Below, piece after piece: positions 14,076 to 22,563 of a stretch of 50,688 nucleotides of DNA. Position 1 is the stretch's first letter; every line of letters starts with the position of its first letter. A program made the translations under genes and the position numbers. The DNA comes from Streptomyces sp. ADI95-17 (GTDB taxonomy: Bacteria; Actinomycetota; Actinomycetes; Streptomycetales; Streptomycetaceae): assembly GCF_003846175.1 (NCBI RefSeq), contig NZ_ML123049.1:766876-817563 (forward strand), in the 5' to 3' direction. The notes beneath the pieces were generated by a model. That model was not told where the DNA came from. It ran no database searches and worked only from the letters and a program-made list of their open reading frames with translations.

Positions 14076-16802
14076 ACACCCGGTCGCGGCCGGGGACGGG
14101 GGCTGGGGGAACGCGTGGTGCAGGGACGTGCGAAAGAGCAGTGTCATATCCGTCGGATGCTCGCCGACGCCCGTCGCGGGGAGAGCAACTGCCTGCTCCT
14201 GCACGGAGAGGCCGGCATCGGCAAGACCACCCTCCTCGACTACGCGGTCGCCCACGCCGAAGGCGTGAGTGTGCTGCGGGTCGAGGGCATCGAGTCGGAG
14301 ATGGAGCTGGCCTTCGGCGGGCTCCATCAGCTGCTTCTGCCGGTGCTGGACCGGCTCGATCTGCTGCCGCCACCGCAGGCCGGGGCCCTGCGGGCGGTCT
14401 TCGGCCTGAGCGACGAGTCCGTGCGGGACCGCCTGACCATCGGGCTCGCGACGCTGTCGCTGCTCTCCGAAGCGGCCGCCGGACAGCCCCTGTTGTGTGT
14501 GGTCGACGACTTGCAGTGGCTCGACCGGCCTTCCGTGGACGCGCTGGTCTTCGCCGCCCGGCGGCTGCGGGCCGAAGGTGTCGTCATGCTCCTCGCCACG
14601 CGCGAGACCTCCTCGGTGAGCGGAGCGAAGGCCCTGCCCCATGTGTCCGTCACTGGCGTCGACCGGCAGTCGGCGGCGTCGATGCTGCCCGGCCTCGCAC
14701 CCCCGGTCACCGAGTGGATCATCGATCAGGCCCAGGGCAACCCACTGGCGCTGCAGGAACTGGCAGCCGCCCTGACCCCGGCTCAACGGGCCGGGCAGCT
14801 CGGACCGCTGACCCTGCCGGACGCGCGGTCGGCGCCACCGAATCGACTGCAGGAAGCCTTCGCCGAGCAGATCCGCCGCCTCCCCGACGCCACTCGGCGC
14901 ATGCTCACGGTGGCCGCCGCGGACGACACCGGGGACCTGCCCACGGTGCTGGCCGCCGCGGCCGGGCTCGGCGGGGAGGTCGGCGATCTGGAGCCGGCCG
15001 AGCGCGCGGAGCTGGTCCTCGTCTCCGCGCAGAGGCTGCGCTTTCGGCATCCCCTCATTCGGTTCGCCGCCTATCAATGCGCCCCACTGGCCTGGCGGCT
15101 GACGGCTCATCAGGCACTGGTCGCGGTCCTGGACGGTCCCGCGCACGCGCACCGGCGCGCCTGGCACCTGGCCGCCGCGGCGACCGGCCCGGACGAGCGG
15201 GTCGCCGGTGAGCTGGAGCGGGTCGCCGAGTGGGCGGGCAGCCGGCAGGCCATGGCATCCGCGTCCGCCGCGTACGAGCGTGCCGCTCACCTCACCGCGG
15301 ACACTTCGAGACGCGCCCGCCGCCTGATCAACGCCGCGCAGAAGGCGAGCGAAGCCGGCCAGGACGAACGCTGCCGTGCCCTCACCGACCAGGTGCCGCT
15401 GCCTCTCCCGGACCCGGGCATGGCGGCGGACTTCGCCCGCGCACGCTCGGTGGTCGAGCTGGGCTACGGCAGCCCCGGGCAGGCCGCCCGCCTGCTGGCC
15501 GAATGCACCGAAACGGTTTCCGCCAGCCGCCCCGACAAACTCGCCCCCCTGCTGACCGACGCCATCCACGCGGCCTTCTCGGCCGGCGACGCGGCCCTCA
15601 TGATGGAGATCGCCGTGCGCACCCCCGGCCTGCCCGTGGTGGCCACGCCCGCGAAGCTGCTCGCCGGCGACATTTCCGGCGCACTCCGGACGCTGGACGA
15701 GCACGTCGAGGCCGCCCGTCTCGACGGGAGCGGTCTGATGGACCGGCTGATGGCCGGGATCTACTGCCACCTGGTCGCCGCCCACGAGAACGCCTACGGG
15801 CTGGCCACCGCGGCGGTCACCCACTGCCGCGAGCAGGGCATCGGCGGATGGCTGCCCACCACACTGCATCTGCTCGCCCAGGCGGAGCTGGCGCTGGGCC
15901 GGCACGAGGACGCGCACGCGCACGCCGCCGAAGCGCTCCGGCTCGCGGAGGCCTACGACCTGGACCACCGGGCCGCCCACCTGCGTGCCCTGCTCGCGGT
16001 GCTCGCGGCCGTCCGCGGGGAGGAGGAACCCACCCGCGAACTGGCCGGCCAGGCACTGGAATACACCCGCCCCCGCGACGTCGGACGGGGCACCGCGGAC
16101 GCGTCGTGGGCGCTGGGGCTGCTGGACCTCGGCCTCGGACGTGCTCAGGACGCGCTGGAACACCTGGAGGCGGCCCGGCACGCAGTGGGTCACCCCATCC
16201 TGGCCCGGCACCTGATGCCCGATCTGATCGAGGCCGCCGTTCGCGCGGGCCATCCGGAGCGGGCGAGGGAACCCGCGAAACAGCTCATGAGCTGGGCGGA
16301 CGACCTCCGGCAACCCCACTTCACGGCACAGGCCCACCGCTGCGCCGCCCTGACCGGTCCGGACACGTCGGCCGAGGAGCACTACACATCGGCCCTCGAT
16401 CTGCACAACGGGGGCGGTGACTTCGAGCGGGCCCGCACCGAACTGCTCTACGGCGAGTGGCTGCGCCGGGGCCGCCGCAAGCTCGACGCCCGCGGCCATC
16501 TGCGTACCGCGAGGGAGCTTTTCGACAGGCTGGGCGCACAGCCGTGGGCCCGCCGGGCGGCCACGGAACTACAGGCCGCCGGCGAGACCTCCCACCCGGC
16601 CGATGCCGTCGACTCACCGATCAGTCGCCTGAGTTCGCAGGAACGCGAGGTCGTCCGGATCGCAGCCACCGGTGCCACCAACCGTGAGATCGCCACCCGA
16701 CTGTTCCTGAGCCCGCGCACCGTGGGACACCACCTCTACCGCGCGTTTCCCAAGCTGGGCATCAGCTCACGAACAGAGCTCGCCGACCTGCTCGCCTCCT
16801 GA
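14073..16802 (+). CDS. LAL-type LuxR family transcriptional regulator (large ATP-binding)
   Basis: 909 aa. The N-terminal AAA/STAND ATPase has Walker A LHGEAGIGKTTLLDYA (about residues 44-59) and Walker B LLCVVDDLQWLDRP (about 139-152). A long helical TPR-like middle follows, then a C-terminal LuxR HTH (about 850-909: LSSQEREVVRIAATGATNREIATRLFLSPRTVGHHLYRAFPKLGI). LAL proteins are usually pathway activators in Streptomyces. I prefer ATG 14073 because a TATAGT box overlaps the GTG at 14064. It is divergent from the Imm45-like gene with a 68-base gap. The target genes cannot be told; the nearest candidates are the resistance set upstream or ggt downstream. Confidence 0.88.
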   Translation: MTPGRGRGRGLGERVVQGRAKEQCHIRRMLADARRGESNCLLLHGEAGIGKTTLLDYAVAHAEGVSVLRVEGIESEMELAFGGLHQLLLPVLDRLDLLPPPQAGALRAVFGLSDESVRDRLTIGLATLSLLSEAAAGQPLLCVVDDLQWLDRPSVDALVFAARRLRAEGVVMLLATRETSSVSGAKALPHVSVTGVDRQSAASMLPGLAPPVTEWIIDQAQGNPLALQELAAALTPAQRAGQLGPLTLPDARSAPPNRLQEAFAEQIRRLPDATRRMLTVAAADDTGDLPTVLAAAAGLGGEVGDLEPAERAELVLVSAQRLRFRHPLIRFAAYQCAPLAWRLTAHQALVAVLDGPAHAHRRAWHLAAAATGPDERVAGELERVAEWAGSRQAMASASAAYERAAHLTADTSRRARRLINAAQKASEAGQDERCRALTDQVPLPLPDPGMAADFARARSVVELGYGSPGQAARLLAECTETVSASRPDKLAPLLTDAIHAAFSAGDAALMMEIAVRTPGLPVVATPAKLLAGDISGALRTLDEHVEAARLDGSGLMDRLMAGIYCHLVAAHENAYGLATAAVTHCREQGIGGWLPTTLHLLAQAELALGRHEDAHAHAAEALRLAEAYDLDHRAAHLRALLAVLAAVRGEEEPTRELAGQALEYTRPRDVGRGTADASWALGLLDLGLGRAQDALEHLEAARHAVGHPILARHLMPDLIEAAVRAGHPERAREPAKQLMSWADDLRQPHFTAQAHRCAALTGPDTSAEEHYTSALDLHNGGGDFERARTELLYGEWLRRGRRKLDARGHLRTARELFDRLGAQPWARRAATELQAAGETSHPADAVDSPISRLSSQEREVVRIAATGATNREIATRLFLSPRTVGHHLYRAFPKLGISSRTELADLLAS

Positions 16803-17009
16803 CGGCAAGGCCCTGAGCGCGGGCGATCCGGCCCGAAGGGCTGATACCGGCGGCTGTCACGTCCGGCACGGCATCGCGTGCGTCGTCAGCCACCGGCGGG
16901 CATGTGGGCGGGCATGCCGGCGGGCTTTCGGCCTCGGCTTCACGACGGACCTGACGGGGTGGGCGGCGCGGCGTTACTCTGCGCTGACGATCCAGCACTG
17001 GAGGTGCGC

Positions 17010-18818
17010 ATGAGACGTTCCGTCGCGCGGAATGTGTCGTTGTCGGCTGTTCTTGCCGCTGTCGTCACCATCGGGGCAGCGGCCCCGTCCTCGTCCGCGC
17101 CACCGTCGGCGCAACCGCCCAAGTCGCCCGTCTCGGTGGGCTACGGAGGGGCGGTCGCCAGTGTCGACGCGGACGCCTCGGCCGCCGGTATCGAGGTGCT
17201 CCGCAAGGGCGGCAACGCGGTGGACGCCGCGGTGGCGACCGCGGCGGCGCTCGGTGTGACCGAGCCCTACTCGGCGGGCCTGGGCGGGGGCGGCTACTTC
17301 GTCTACTACGACGCCAAGAGACACACCGTGGAGACGATCGACGGCCGGGAGACCGCGCCGCGCAGCGCGGACTCCTCGCTGTTCCTGGAGAACGGCAAGC
17401 CGCTCGCCTTCGACGAGGCCGTCACCAGTGGACTGGCCGTGGGCACCCCGGGCACCCCGGCCACCTGGGACACCGCGCTCGACACCTGGGGCAGCAAGTC
17501 GCTGCGGCAGGTGCTGAAGCCGGCCGAGCGGCTCGCCAGGGACGGCTTCGTCGTCGACAGTACGTTCCGTTCGCAGACCGAGGGCAACCAGGCCAGGTTC
17601 GCCGACTTCCCGGCGACCCGGAAGCTGTTCCTGCCCGGCGGCCAACTCCCGGTCGTCGGCTCGGTGTTCAAGAACCCCGACCTGGCGCGCACCTACGAAC
17701 AGGTGGGCCGCAAGGGCGTCGACGAGCTGTACCGGGGCGAACTGGCCGCAGACGTCGTACGGACCGTCCGCAACCCGCCCGTCGACCCGGGGTCCACCCG
17801 GGTGGTGCGGCCCGGTGACCTCACCGCGAAGGACCTGCGGTCCTACCGGGCGCTGCGGCAGGCACCGACGAGGACCGGCTACCGAGGCCTCGACGTGTAC
17901 GGCATGGCCCCCTCCTCGTCCGGCGGCACCAGCATCGGCGAGGCGCTCAACATCCTTGAGTCCACCGACCTTTCGAAGGCGAGCGAGGCGCGGTATCTGC
18001 ACCGTTACATCGAGGCCAGCCGGATCGCCTTCGCGGACCGCGGACGCTGGGTGGGTGACCCGGCGTTCGAGGACGTGCCGACGCGGGAGCTGCTGAGCCA
18101 GCGGTTCGCCGACGCGCGGGAGTGCCTGATCAAGGACGACGGGGTGCTGACCAGCCCGCTCGCGCCGGGCGACCCGAGGCACCCGGCCGACTGCCGCGGC
18201 GGTGGAACGGCTGCCCCGACGACGTACGAGGGGGAGAACACCACCCATCTGACCGCGGCCGACAAGTGGGGCAATGTCGTCGCGTACACCCTGACGATCG
18301 AGCAGACCGGCGGCAGTGGGATCACCGTGCCGGGGCGTGGCTTCCTGCTCAACAACGAGCTGACGGACTTCTCGTTCGCGCCGGCCAGCCCCGCCGTCCA
18401 CGACCCGAATCTGCCCGGTCCGGGCAAGCGCCCGCGCTCGTCCATCTCGCCGACGATCGTGCTGAAGCACGGCGAGCCGGTGCTGGCGCTGGGGTCGCCC
18501 GGTGGTGCCACGATCATCACGACCGTGCTCCAGTCGCTCATCGGCACCGTCGACCGGGGGCTTCCGCTGGTCGATGCCATCGCGGCACCGCGCGCCAGTC
18601 AGCGCAACTCCGCGACGACGGAGATCGAACCGGGGTTGTGGAACAGCCCGGTCCGGGCGGAACTGGAGTCGCTGGGGCACGTCTTCAAGCTAAACCCGGA
18701 GATCGGGGCGGCGACGGGTGTGCAGCGGCTGCCGGACGGTCGGTGGCTGGCAGCAGCGGAGAAGGTGCGCCGGGGCGGCGGCTCGGCAATGGTCGTGCGG
18801 CCGAGCGGACGCCCGTGA
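17010..18818 (+). CDS. ggt: Secreted gamma-glutamyltransferase
   Basis: 602 aa from ATG 17010 (GGAGG five bases upstream). The signal peptide is MRRSVARNVSLSAVLAAVVTIGAAAP. The Ntn-hydrolase body has VASVDADASAAGIEVLRKGGNAVDAAVATAAALGVTEP and GGGGYFVYY (oxyanion and substrate region). The autoprocessing site is ENTTHLTAAD with nucleophile Thr411, equivalent to Thr391 of the E. coli enzyme. GGSGITVPGRGFLLNNELTDF follows in the small subunit. The enzyme cleaves the gamma-glutamyl bond of glutathione or related thiols outside the cell. It stands alone and is followed by a very strong hairpin. Confidence 0.92.
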   Translation: MRRSVARNVSLSAVLAAVVTIGAAAPSSSAPPSAQPPKSPVSVGYGGAVASVDADASAAGIEVLRKGGNAVDAAVATAAALGVTEPYSAGLGGGGYFVYYDAKRHTVETIDGRETAPRSADSSLFLENGKPLAFDEAVTSGLAVGTPGTPATWDTALDTWGSKSLRQVLKPAERLARDGFVVDSTFRSQTEGNQARFADFPATRKLFLPGGQLPVVGSVFKNPDLARTYEQVGRKGVDELYRGELAADVVRTVRNPPVDPGSTRVVRPGDLTAKDLRSYRALRQAPTRTGYRGLDVYGMAPSSSGGTSIGEALNILESTDLSKASEARYLHRYIEASRIAFADRGRWVGDPAFEDVPTRELLSQRFADARECLIKDDGVLTSPLAPGDPRHPADCRGGGTAAPTTYEGENTTHLTAADKWGNVVAYTLTIEQTGGSGITVPGRGFLLNNELTDFSFAPASPAVHDPNLPGPGKRPRSSISPTIVLKHGEPVLALGSPGGATIITTVLQSLIGTVDRGLPLVDAIAAPRASQRNSATTEIEPGLWNSPVRAELESLGHVFKLNPEIGAATGVQRLPDGRWLAAAEKVRRGGGSAMVVRPSGRP

Positions 18819-18872
18819 CGGTGGGCGGCCGACAACCACAACTGGTGACGGTGCGTCAATAACGTTCCATGC

Positions 18873-18912
18873 GGGGCTGGTTCCTGGTGAGAATTCACCG
18901 GGAACCAGCCCC
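18873..18912. terminator. Strong terminator hairpin after ggt
   Basis: The 18-base arms 18873-18890 and 18895-18912 pair throughout with a single G-U and a four-base GAAT loop (GGGGCTGGTTCC...GGAACCAGCCCC outside, GGTGA...TCACC inside). It lies 55 bases past the ggt stop. Confidence 0.8.
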
Positions 18913-18919
18913 CGCGGTC

Positions 18920-18978
18920 TTGACGGAGGTATCTGCCCGGGGCCATGTTGTGCGCGTCGGTAAGGAAAGTTTCCTATT
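18920..18978 (+). promoter_or_regulatory. Chitosanase promoter with CsnR-like palindromic operator
   Basis: GTAAGGAAAGTTTCCTATT at 18960-18978 contains the perfect inverted repeat AGGAAA-g-TTTCCT. It matches 15 or more of 19 positions of the palindrome I recall for the ROK-family repressor CsnR upstream of Streptomyces chitosanase genes (GTTAGGAAAGTTTCCTAAC). A possible -35 TTGACG (18920) and weak -10 CATGTT (18944) precede it, so the operator would cover the transcription start. The gene behind it is itself a chitosanase-family gene. Confidence 0.65.
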
Positions 18979-18995
18979 GGAAGGGCACCCCCACT

Positions 18996-19694
18996 GTGCG
19001 TACCCGAACGCTCGCCCTCGCTGCCGCCTCCGGCGCCGCCCTGCTCGCGACCGTCACCCTGAGCCCGGCCGCCCACGCCGGACCGGCCCGGGGCGCGAAC
19101 CTCAAGGAAGGGTCCGTCAGCGCGGCCGATCTGCTGGCGAAGGTCACTTCGTGTTCGCAGATCTCCAACGGCAAGTACCGTACGGACGAGGAGACCTCAG
19201 CGACCGTTCCGGTCTGCGGCAAGAATGGAGCCGTGTTCTGGAAGGCCGACATGGACGTCGACTGCGACGGCGAGATCACCGCCGCCTGCAACGAGGACAC
19301 CGACCCCTGGTTCCAGAACGGCACGGCCTTCGAGACCTCCGCCGGAAAGCCGCTGAACGCCGAGAAGCTGCCGTACGTCGTCGTGCCGAGCACCAGCAGC
19401 ATCTGGAACTACAGCGATGCCGGCATCAAGGGCGGTGGCGTCGTCGCCGTCATCTACGACAACAAGGTCGAGTACGCGGTCGTCGGTGACACCGGCCCCA
19501 ACAAGATCATCGGCGAGGCTTCGTACGCCACCGCCAAGGCCCTCGGCATGGACCCGGACCCGGAGACCGGCGGCGCGGAATCCGGCGTCACCTACATCCT
19601 GTTCAAGAACTCCAAGGTGTCGCCGATCGAGAGCCACAGTGCCGCCGTCACCGCGGGCGACGCCCTCGCCAAGCAGTTCATCCAGAACAACTAG
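18996..19694 (+). CDS. Secreted chitosanase, glycoside hydrolase family 75
   Basis: 232 aa from GTG 18996. The signal peptide ends at about AAHA-G (residue 28). The mature protein shows GH75 features: VFWKADMDVDCDGEITAACN, then GGVVAVIYDNKVEYAVVGDTGPNKIIGEASYATAKALG with Asp165 and Glu174 nine residues apart, the spacing of the catalytic pair in fungal GH75 chitosanases (Asp160/Glu169). It would cut chitosan, a glucosamine polymer, outside the cell. A CsnR-like operator sits just upstream, giving likely induction by chitosan oligomers. Length is normal for bacterial GH75. Confidence 0.87.
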   Translation: MRTRTLALAAASGAALLATVTLSPAAHAGPARGANLKEGSVSAADLLAKVTSCSQISNGKYRTDEETSATVPVCGKNGAVFWKADMDVDCDGEITAACNEDTDPWFQNGTAFETSAGKPLNAEKLPYVVVPSTSSIWNYSDAGIKGGGVVAVIYDNKVEYAVVGDTGPNKIIGEASYATAKALGMDPDPETGGAESGVTYILFKNSKVSPIESHSAAVTAGDALAKQFIQNN

Positions 19695-19747
19695 CAGTCA
19701 TCCCGAGGCGGTTGGCGGCTCCGCCGCCCTGCCGCGTTCGGGGGCGG

Positions 19748-20515
19748 TCACAACGCGGTCAGGATGCGCGGGCCGTCGTCGGTGATCGCCACGGTGTGCT
19801 CGGCGTGCGCGGCCCGGCTGCCGTCGGACGTGCGCAGTGTCCAGCCGTCCTGGTCCGGGTAGAAGTCGTCCTTGCCGCCGCCGATCAGCATCGGCTCGAT
19901 CGCCAGCACCATCCCGTGCCGCAACAGCATGCCGCGACCCGGTCGTCCCTCGTTGGGGACGGCCGGGTCCTCGTGCATCGACCGGCCGATGCCGTGCCCT
20001 CCGAACCCCTCCGGGATGCCGTATCCCGCGCCGCGGCAGACCGTGCCGATCGCATGCGCTATGTCGCCGATCCGATTGCCGACGACCGCCGCCGCGATGC
20101 CCGCCTCCAGTGCCGCGAAGGCCGTCTCGACGAGCCGGGTGTCGTCGGGCCGGGCGCGCCCGACGGTGAAGCTGATCGCCGAGTCACCGGCCCAGCCGCC
20201 CAGTGTGGCGCCCGCGTCGATGCTGACCAGATCGCCGTCGCGCAGCCGCTGGTCGGTCGGGATGCCGTGCACGATCGCGTCGTTGACCGACGCGCAGATC
20301 GCGGCGGGGAAGGGGGTGGGTGCGAAATGCGGCCGGTAGTTCAGGAACGGCGACCCGGCGCCCGCGTCACGCAGTACGCCGCGGGCCACCTCGTCCAGTT
20401 CGCGCAGGGAGACGCCGACCGCGGCCGCTTCCCGTGCGGCGGTCAGGAGCTGTGCCACGACTCGGCCGGTCTCGCGCATGGCTTCGATGGATGTGTCTGT
20501 CTTGAGCTTCACCAT
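19748..20515 (-). CDS. map: Methionine aminopeptidase type I
   Basis: 255 aa. All metal ligands of the pita-bread fold are present: Asp100 (SIDAG), Asp111 (GDSAISF), His174 (GHGIGR), Glu207 (IEPM) and Glu239 (AEHTV), with the substrate His83 (IVHGIP). It removes the initiator methionine from new proteins. The housekeeping streptomycete map normally sits by secY-adk; this copy sits alone beside a small HTH gene and may be a paralogue with special regulation. The ATG at 20515 is seven bases after a TATAGT -10 box on the minus strand, so the mRNA is probably leaderless. Confidence 0.92.
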   Translation of the reverse strand: MVKLKTDTSIEAMRETGRVVAQLLTAAREAAAVGVSLRELDEVARGVLRDAGAGSPFLNYRPHFAPTPFPAAICASVNDAIVHGIPTDQRLRDGDLVSIDAGATLGGWAGDSAISFTVGRARPDDTRLVETAFAALEAGIAAAVVGNRIGDIAHAIGTVCRGAGYGIPEGFGGHGIGRSMHEDPAVPNEGRPGRGMLLRHGMVLAIEPMLIGGGKDDFYPDQDGWTLRTSDGSRAAHAEHTVAITDDGPRILTAL

Positions 20516-20522
20516 GCCAATT

Positions 20523-20550
20523 ACTATACCGGTCTCAGCGGTATTAGAAT
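20523..20550. promoter_or_regulatory. Overlapping divergent promoters and operator palindrome between map and the HTH gene
   Basis: ATACCG (20526-20531) and CGGTAT (20539-20544) form a six-base inverted repeat with a seven-base spacer. TATAGT on the minus strand (20528-20523) is seven bases from the map ATG, and TAGAAT on the plus strand (20545-20550) is six bases from the HTH ATG. Both transcripts would be leaderless and the palindrome covers both -10 boxes. The HTH protein is the natural candidate to bind here. Confidence 0.6.
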
Positions 20551-20556
20551 GACGGC

Positions 20557-20826
20557 ATGGTACGAACGCCCCTGACCCCGGAAGAGCGCCGTCGCGGCGA
20601 ACGCCTCGGCGCGCTGCTGCGTGAGGCGCGCGGCGGACGCAGCATGGTCGAGATCGCGGCGAGCGCCGGAATCTCCGCCGAGACGCTGCGCAAGATCGAG
20701 ACCGGACGCGCCCCCACCCCCGCCTTCTTCACGGTCGCCGCGCTGGCCGGGGCGCTGGGACTGTCGATGGACGAGATCCTCGCCCGCTCGGCCCCGGAAC
20801 CGGACGCGGTGCCGCTGGCGGGGTAG
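20557..20826 (+). CDS. XRE-family helix-turn-helix regulator
   Basis: 89 aa. A single Cro/CI-type HTH covers most of the protein: GALLREARGGRSMVEIAASAGISAETLRKIETGRAPTPAFFTVAALAGALGLSMDEIL. The KIETG-R-x-P segment after the recognition helix is typical of the family. No other domain is present, so it probably acts as a dimeric repressor, and the palindrome in the 41-base divergent gap is a likely autoregulatory and map-regulating operator. Start ATG 20557, probably leaderless. Confidence 0.88.
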   Translation: MVRTPLTPEERRRGERLGALLREARGGRSMVEIAASAGISAETLRKIETGRAPTPAFFTVAALAGALGLSMDEILARSAPEPDAVPLAG

Positions 20827-20960
20827 CGGCGGGCCCTGTGGTGCGCGTGGCCGCGCCTCGGCCGCAGCATGGTCGAAAAGCCTGCGTAGCCGTGCCGTAA
20901 CACGGCTGATGTCGAATGCCTGCGGACTGGAGGCTCCGGTCGACGTCGGCGAGGGCAGAG

Positions 20961-22544
20961 ATGACGGAGCGTCAAGATGCTTGGGAAGTACGGGAGTTCA
21001 CGCAGTACATACGGGATCTCGTGACACTGCTGGACCCCGGGAGCGGCTGGTACGGGCTCTTCCTCCGACGTGATCCTGCCGGGATGCGCGCCTGCCTCGA
21101 CGGCGTCGAGATTCCGCCCTGGGACGTGATGGAGTCACTGCTCGGCGATCTGGCGGCTCTGCGCGGTACGGCGTTCGCACAGCGCGAGTCGGTACGGGCC
21201 GCCGGGCTGTACTCCTCCTCGGTGGCCGCCCACGACCGCCGCCCGGGCGGGCGGCAGGTGCTCGTCGAGCGACTGGAGCTGATGCGCGGGGAGCAGGCGC
21301 GCGCGGCCCGACGGCTCCGGGCCGCCGGTGCGGGCGGCACGACGCCCCCGGACGCGGAGGCGGCCGCCTGGGCCAGGGACGACCATGTACGGGCCACGGC
21401 ACGCTGCTCGGAACTGCGCGAACGACTCGCCGCGGCGGCGGTGCCGGACGGCTGGTTCCGTACGGAGGTGCCGGAGGTGCCGGGGGAGCGGGTGGTGCCG
21501 GGGGCGCAGAGGGAGCGGGAGGTGCCAGGGGTGCCGGGGGCGCTGGAGGCGCCGGGGGTGCCGGAGTGGGCGGCGGAGGTGCCGGATCGGGCCGGGGAGG
21601 CCGGACCGGAAGCAGGCCCGAAGGGCGTCGCGAAAGCAGGCCCGGAGCGTGCGGCGGAAGCAGGCCCGGAGCGTGCGGCGGAAGCAGGCCCGGAGCGTGC
21701 GGCGGAAGCCGGCCCGGAGCGTGCGGTGGAAGCCGGCCCGGAGCGTGCGGTGGAAGCCGGCCCGGAGCGTGTCCCGCAGGCCCCGCCCTCCGCTTCCGGG
21801 CCGCCCGCCCCAGGGCGCCGCAGGCCGCGAGGTGCCAGGTTCGCGGGCCTCGACATGGACGAGGCCGACGAGGCGGCCGTCCTGCCCGCCCCCGTCCTGC
21901 CCCTTCCGCCCACCACTGCCGCCGCACCGCGCGGTGCCCGCTTCGCCGCCGCCCCGCCCGGCGACGACACCTCCGCCGGGTCCGCCATCCGTGCCGCCGC
22001 CCCGGCCCCGGAGGCCCACCGGGCCGCCGTACGGGCCGTCGAGCGGCTGGTCCGGCTGCGGGCCGTCGGCAGCAGCGGTGAGGCGCACGTCGTGCTCTGC
22101 GAGGCGGCCGGCTGGCCCGCGGAATGGCTGCCGGCGCTCGCCGTCGAGCTGCACCGGGCCGGCCTCGACGCCGACTGGGCGACCCTGCTGTGGGAGGTGT
22201 CCTCGTTGCCGCCCGCCCGACTTGCCTCCGCTGCCGGAGCGCTGCACGCCGCAGGGCGCCCAGACGACTGCGGGCAACTGCTGCGCCAGGGCGTGGCCAG
22301 GCCCGCCGGGGAGATCGCCGCCGCGGTGGTGGCCCTGGACCGGGCCGGCCAGGGGCCGCAGGCGCGGGCGCTGCTGGGCGCCTTCGTCCGCGTACGGACT
22401 CCGCAGGACGCGGCGAAGGTCGCGGCGGGCGATCCGCACCGTCTCGTACCACCACTGCTGGCCGCGGCCCGCGCCGTCTCACCGGCCAGGGAGCGGGATG
22501 TCGCCCACGCCCTGCGGGTGGCGGGCATCGCGGGGGCACCCTGA
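20961..22544 (+). CDS. Hypothetical protein with octapeptide repeats and alpha-helical C-terminal domain
   Basis: 527 aa from ATG 20961. Three parts are visible. Residues 1-165 form a charged, helical N-terminal domain (TQYIRDLVTLLDPGSGWYGLFLRRDPAGMRACLDG, then ERLELMRGEQARAARRLRAAG). Residues about 166-290 are low-complexity: VPG/VPE-rich, then six tandem EAGPERAA-type units, then a Pro-rich linker. The last 170 residues are helical repeats resembling a TPR/HEAT-like bundle (RAVERLVRLRAVGSSGEAHVVLCEAAGWPAEWLPALAVELHRAGLDADW). Similar streptomycete proteins are often misnamed 'UL36 tegument'. No catalytic motif, signal peptide or membrane helix was seen; function unknown. Confidence 0.75.
   Translation: MTERQDAWEVREFTQYIRDLVTLLDPGSGWYGLFLRRDPAGMRACLDGVEIPPWDVMESLLGDLAALRGTAFAQRESVRAAGLYSSSVAAHDRRPGGRQVLVERLELMRGEQARAARRLRAAGAGGTTPPDAEAAAWARDDHVRATARCSELRERLAAAAVPDGWFRTEVPEVPGERVVPGAQREREVPGVPGALEAPGVPEWAAEVPDRAGEAGPEAGPKGVAKAGPERAAEAGPERAAEAGPERAAEAGPERAVEAGPERAVEAGPERVPQAPPSASGPPAPGRRRPRGARFAGLDMDEADEAAVLPAPVLPLPPTTAAAPRGARFAAAPPGDDTSAGSAIRAAAPAPEAHRAAVRAVERLVRLRAVGSSGEAHVVLCEAAGWPAEWLPALAVELHRAGLDADWATLLWEVSSLPPARLASAAGALHAAGRPDDCGQLLRQGVARPAGEIAAAVVALDRAGQGPQARALLGAFVRVRTPQDAAKVAAGDPHRLVPPLLAAARAVSPARERDVAHALRVAGIAGAP
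21633..21776 (+). repeat. Six tandem 24-base in-frame repeats
   Basis: Six units of 24 bases starting at 21633, 21657, 21681, 21705, 21729 and 21753 encode [KE]AGPERAA/AV/V. The units are nearly identical at DNA level (third-base changes such as GCA/GCC and one Ala/Val change), which points to recent slippage expansion inside the gene. Copy number probably varies between strains. Confidence 0.9.
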
Positions 22545-22563
22545 GCGGGCGCCCCCGGGCCGG

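Noticed and set aside
21633..21776. CRISPR-like regular repeats
   Set aside because: The 24-base units are contiguous without spacers and translate in frame to an octapeptide repeat.
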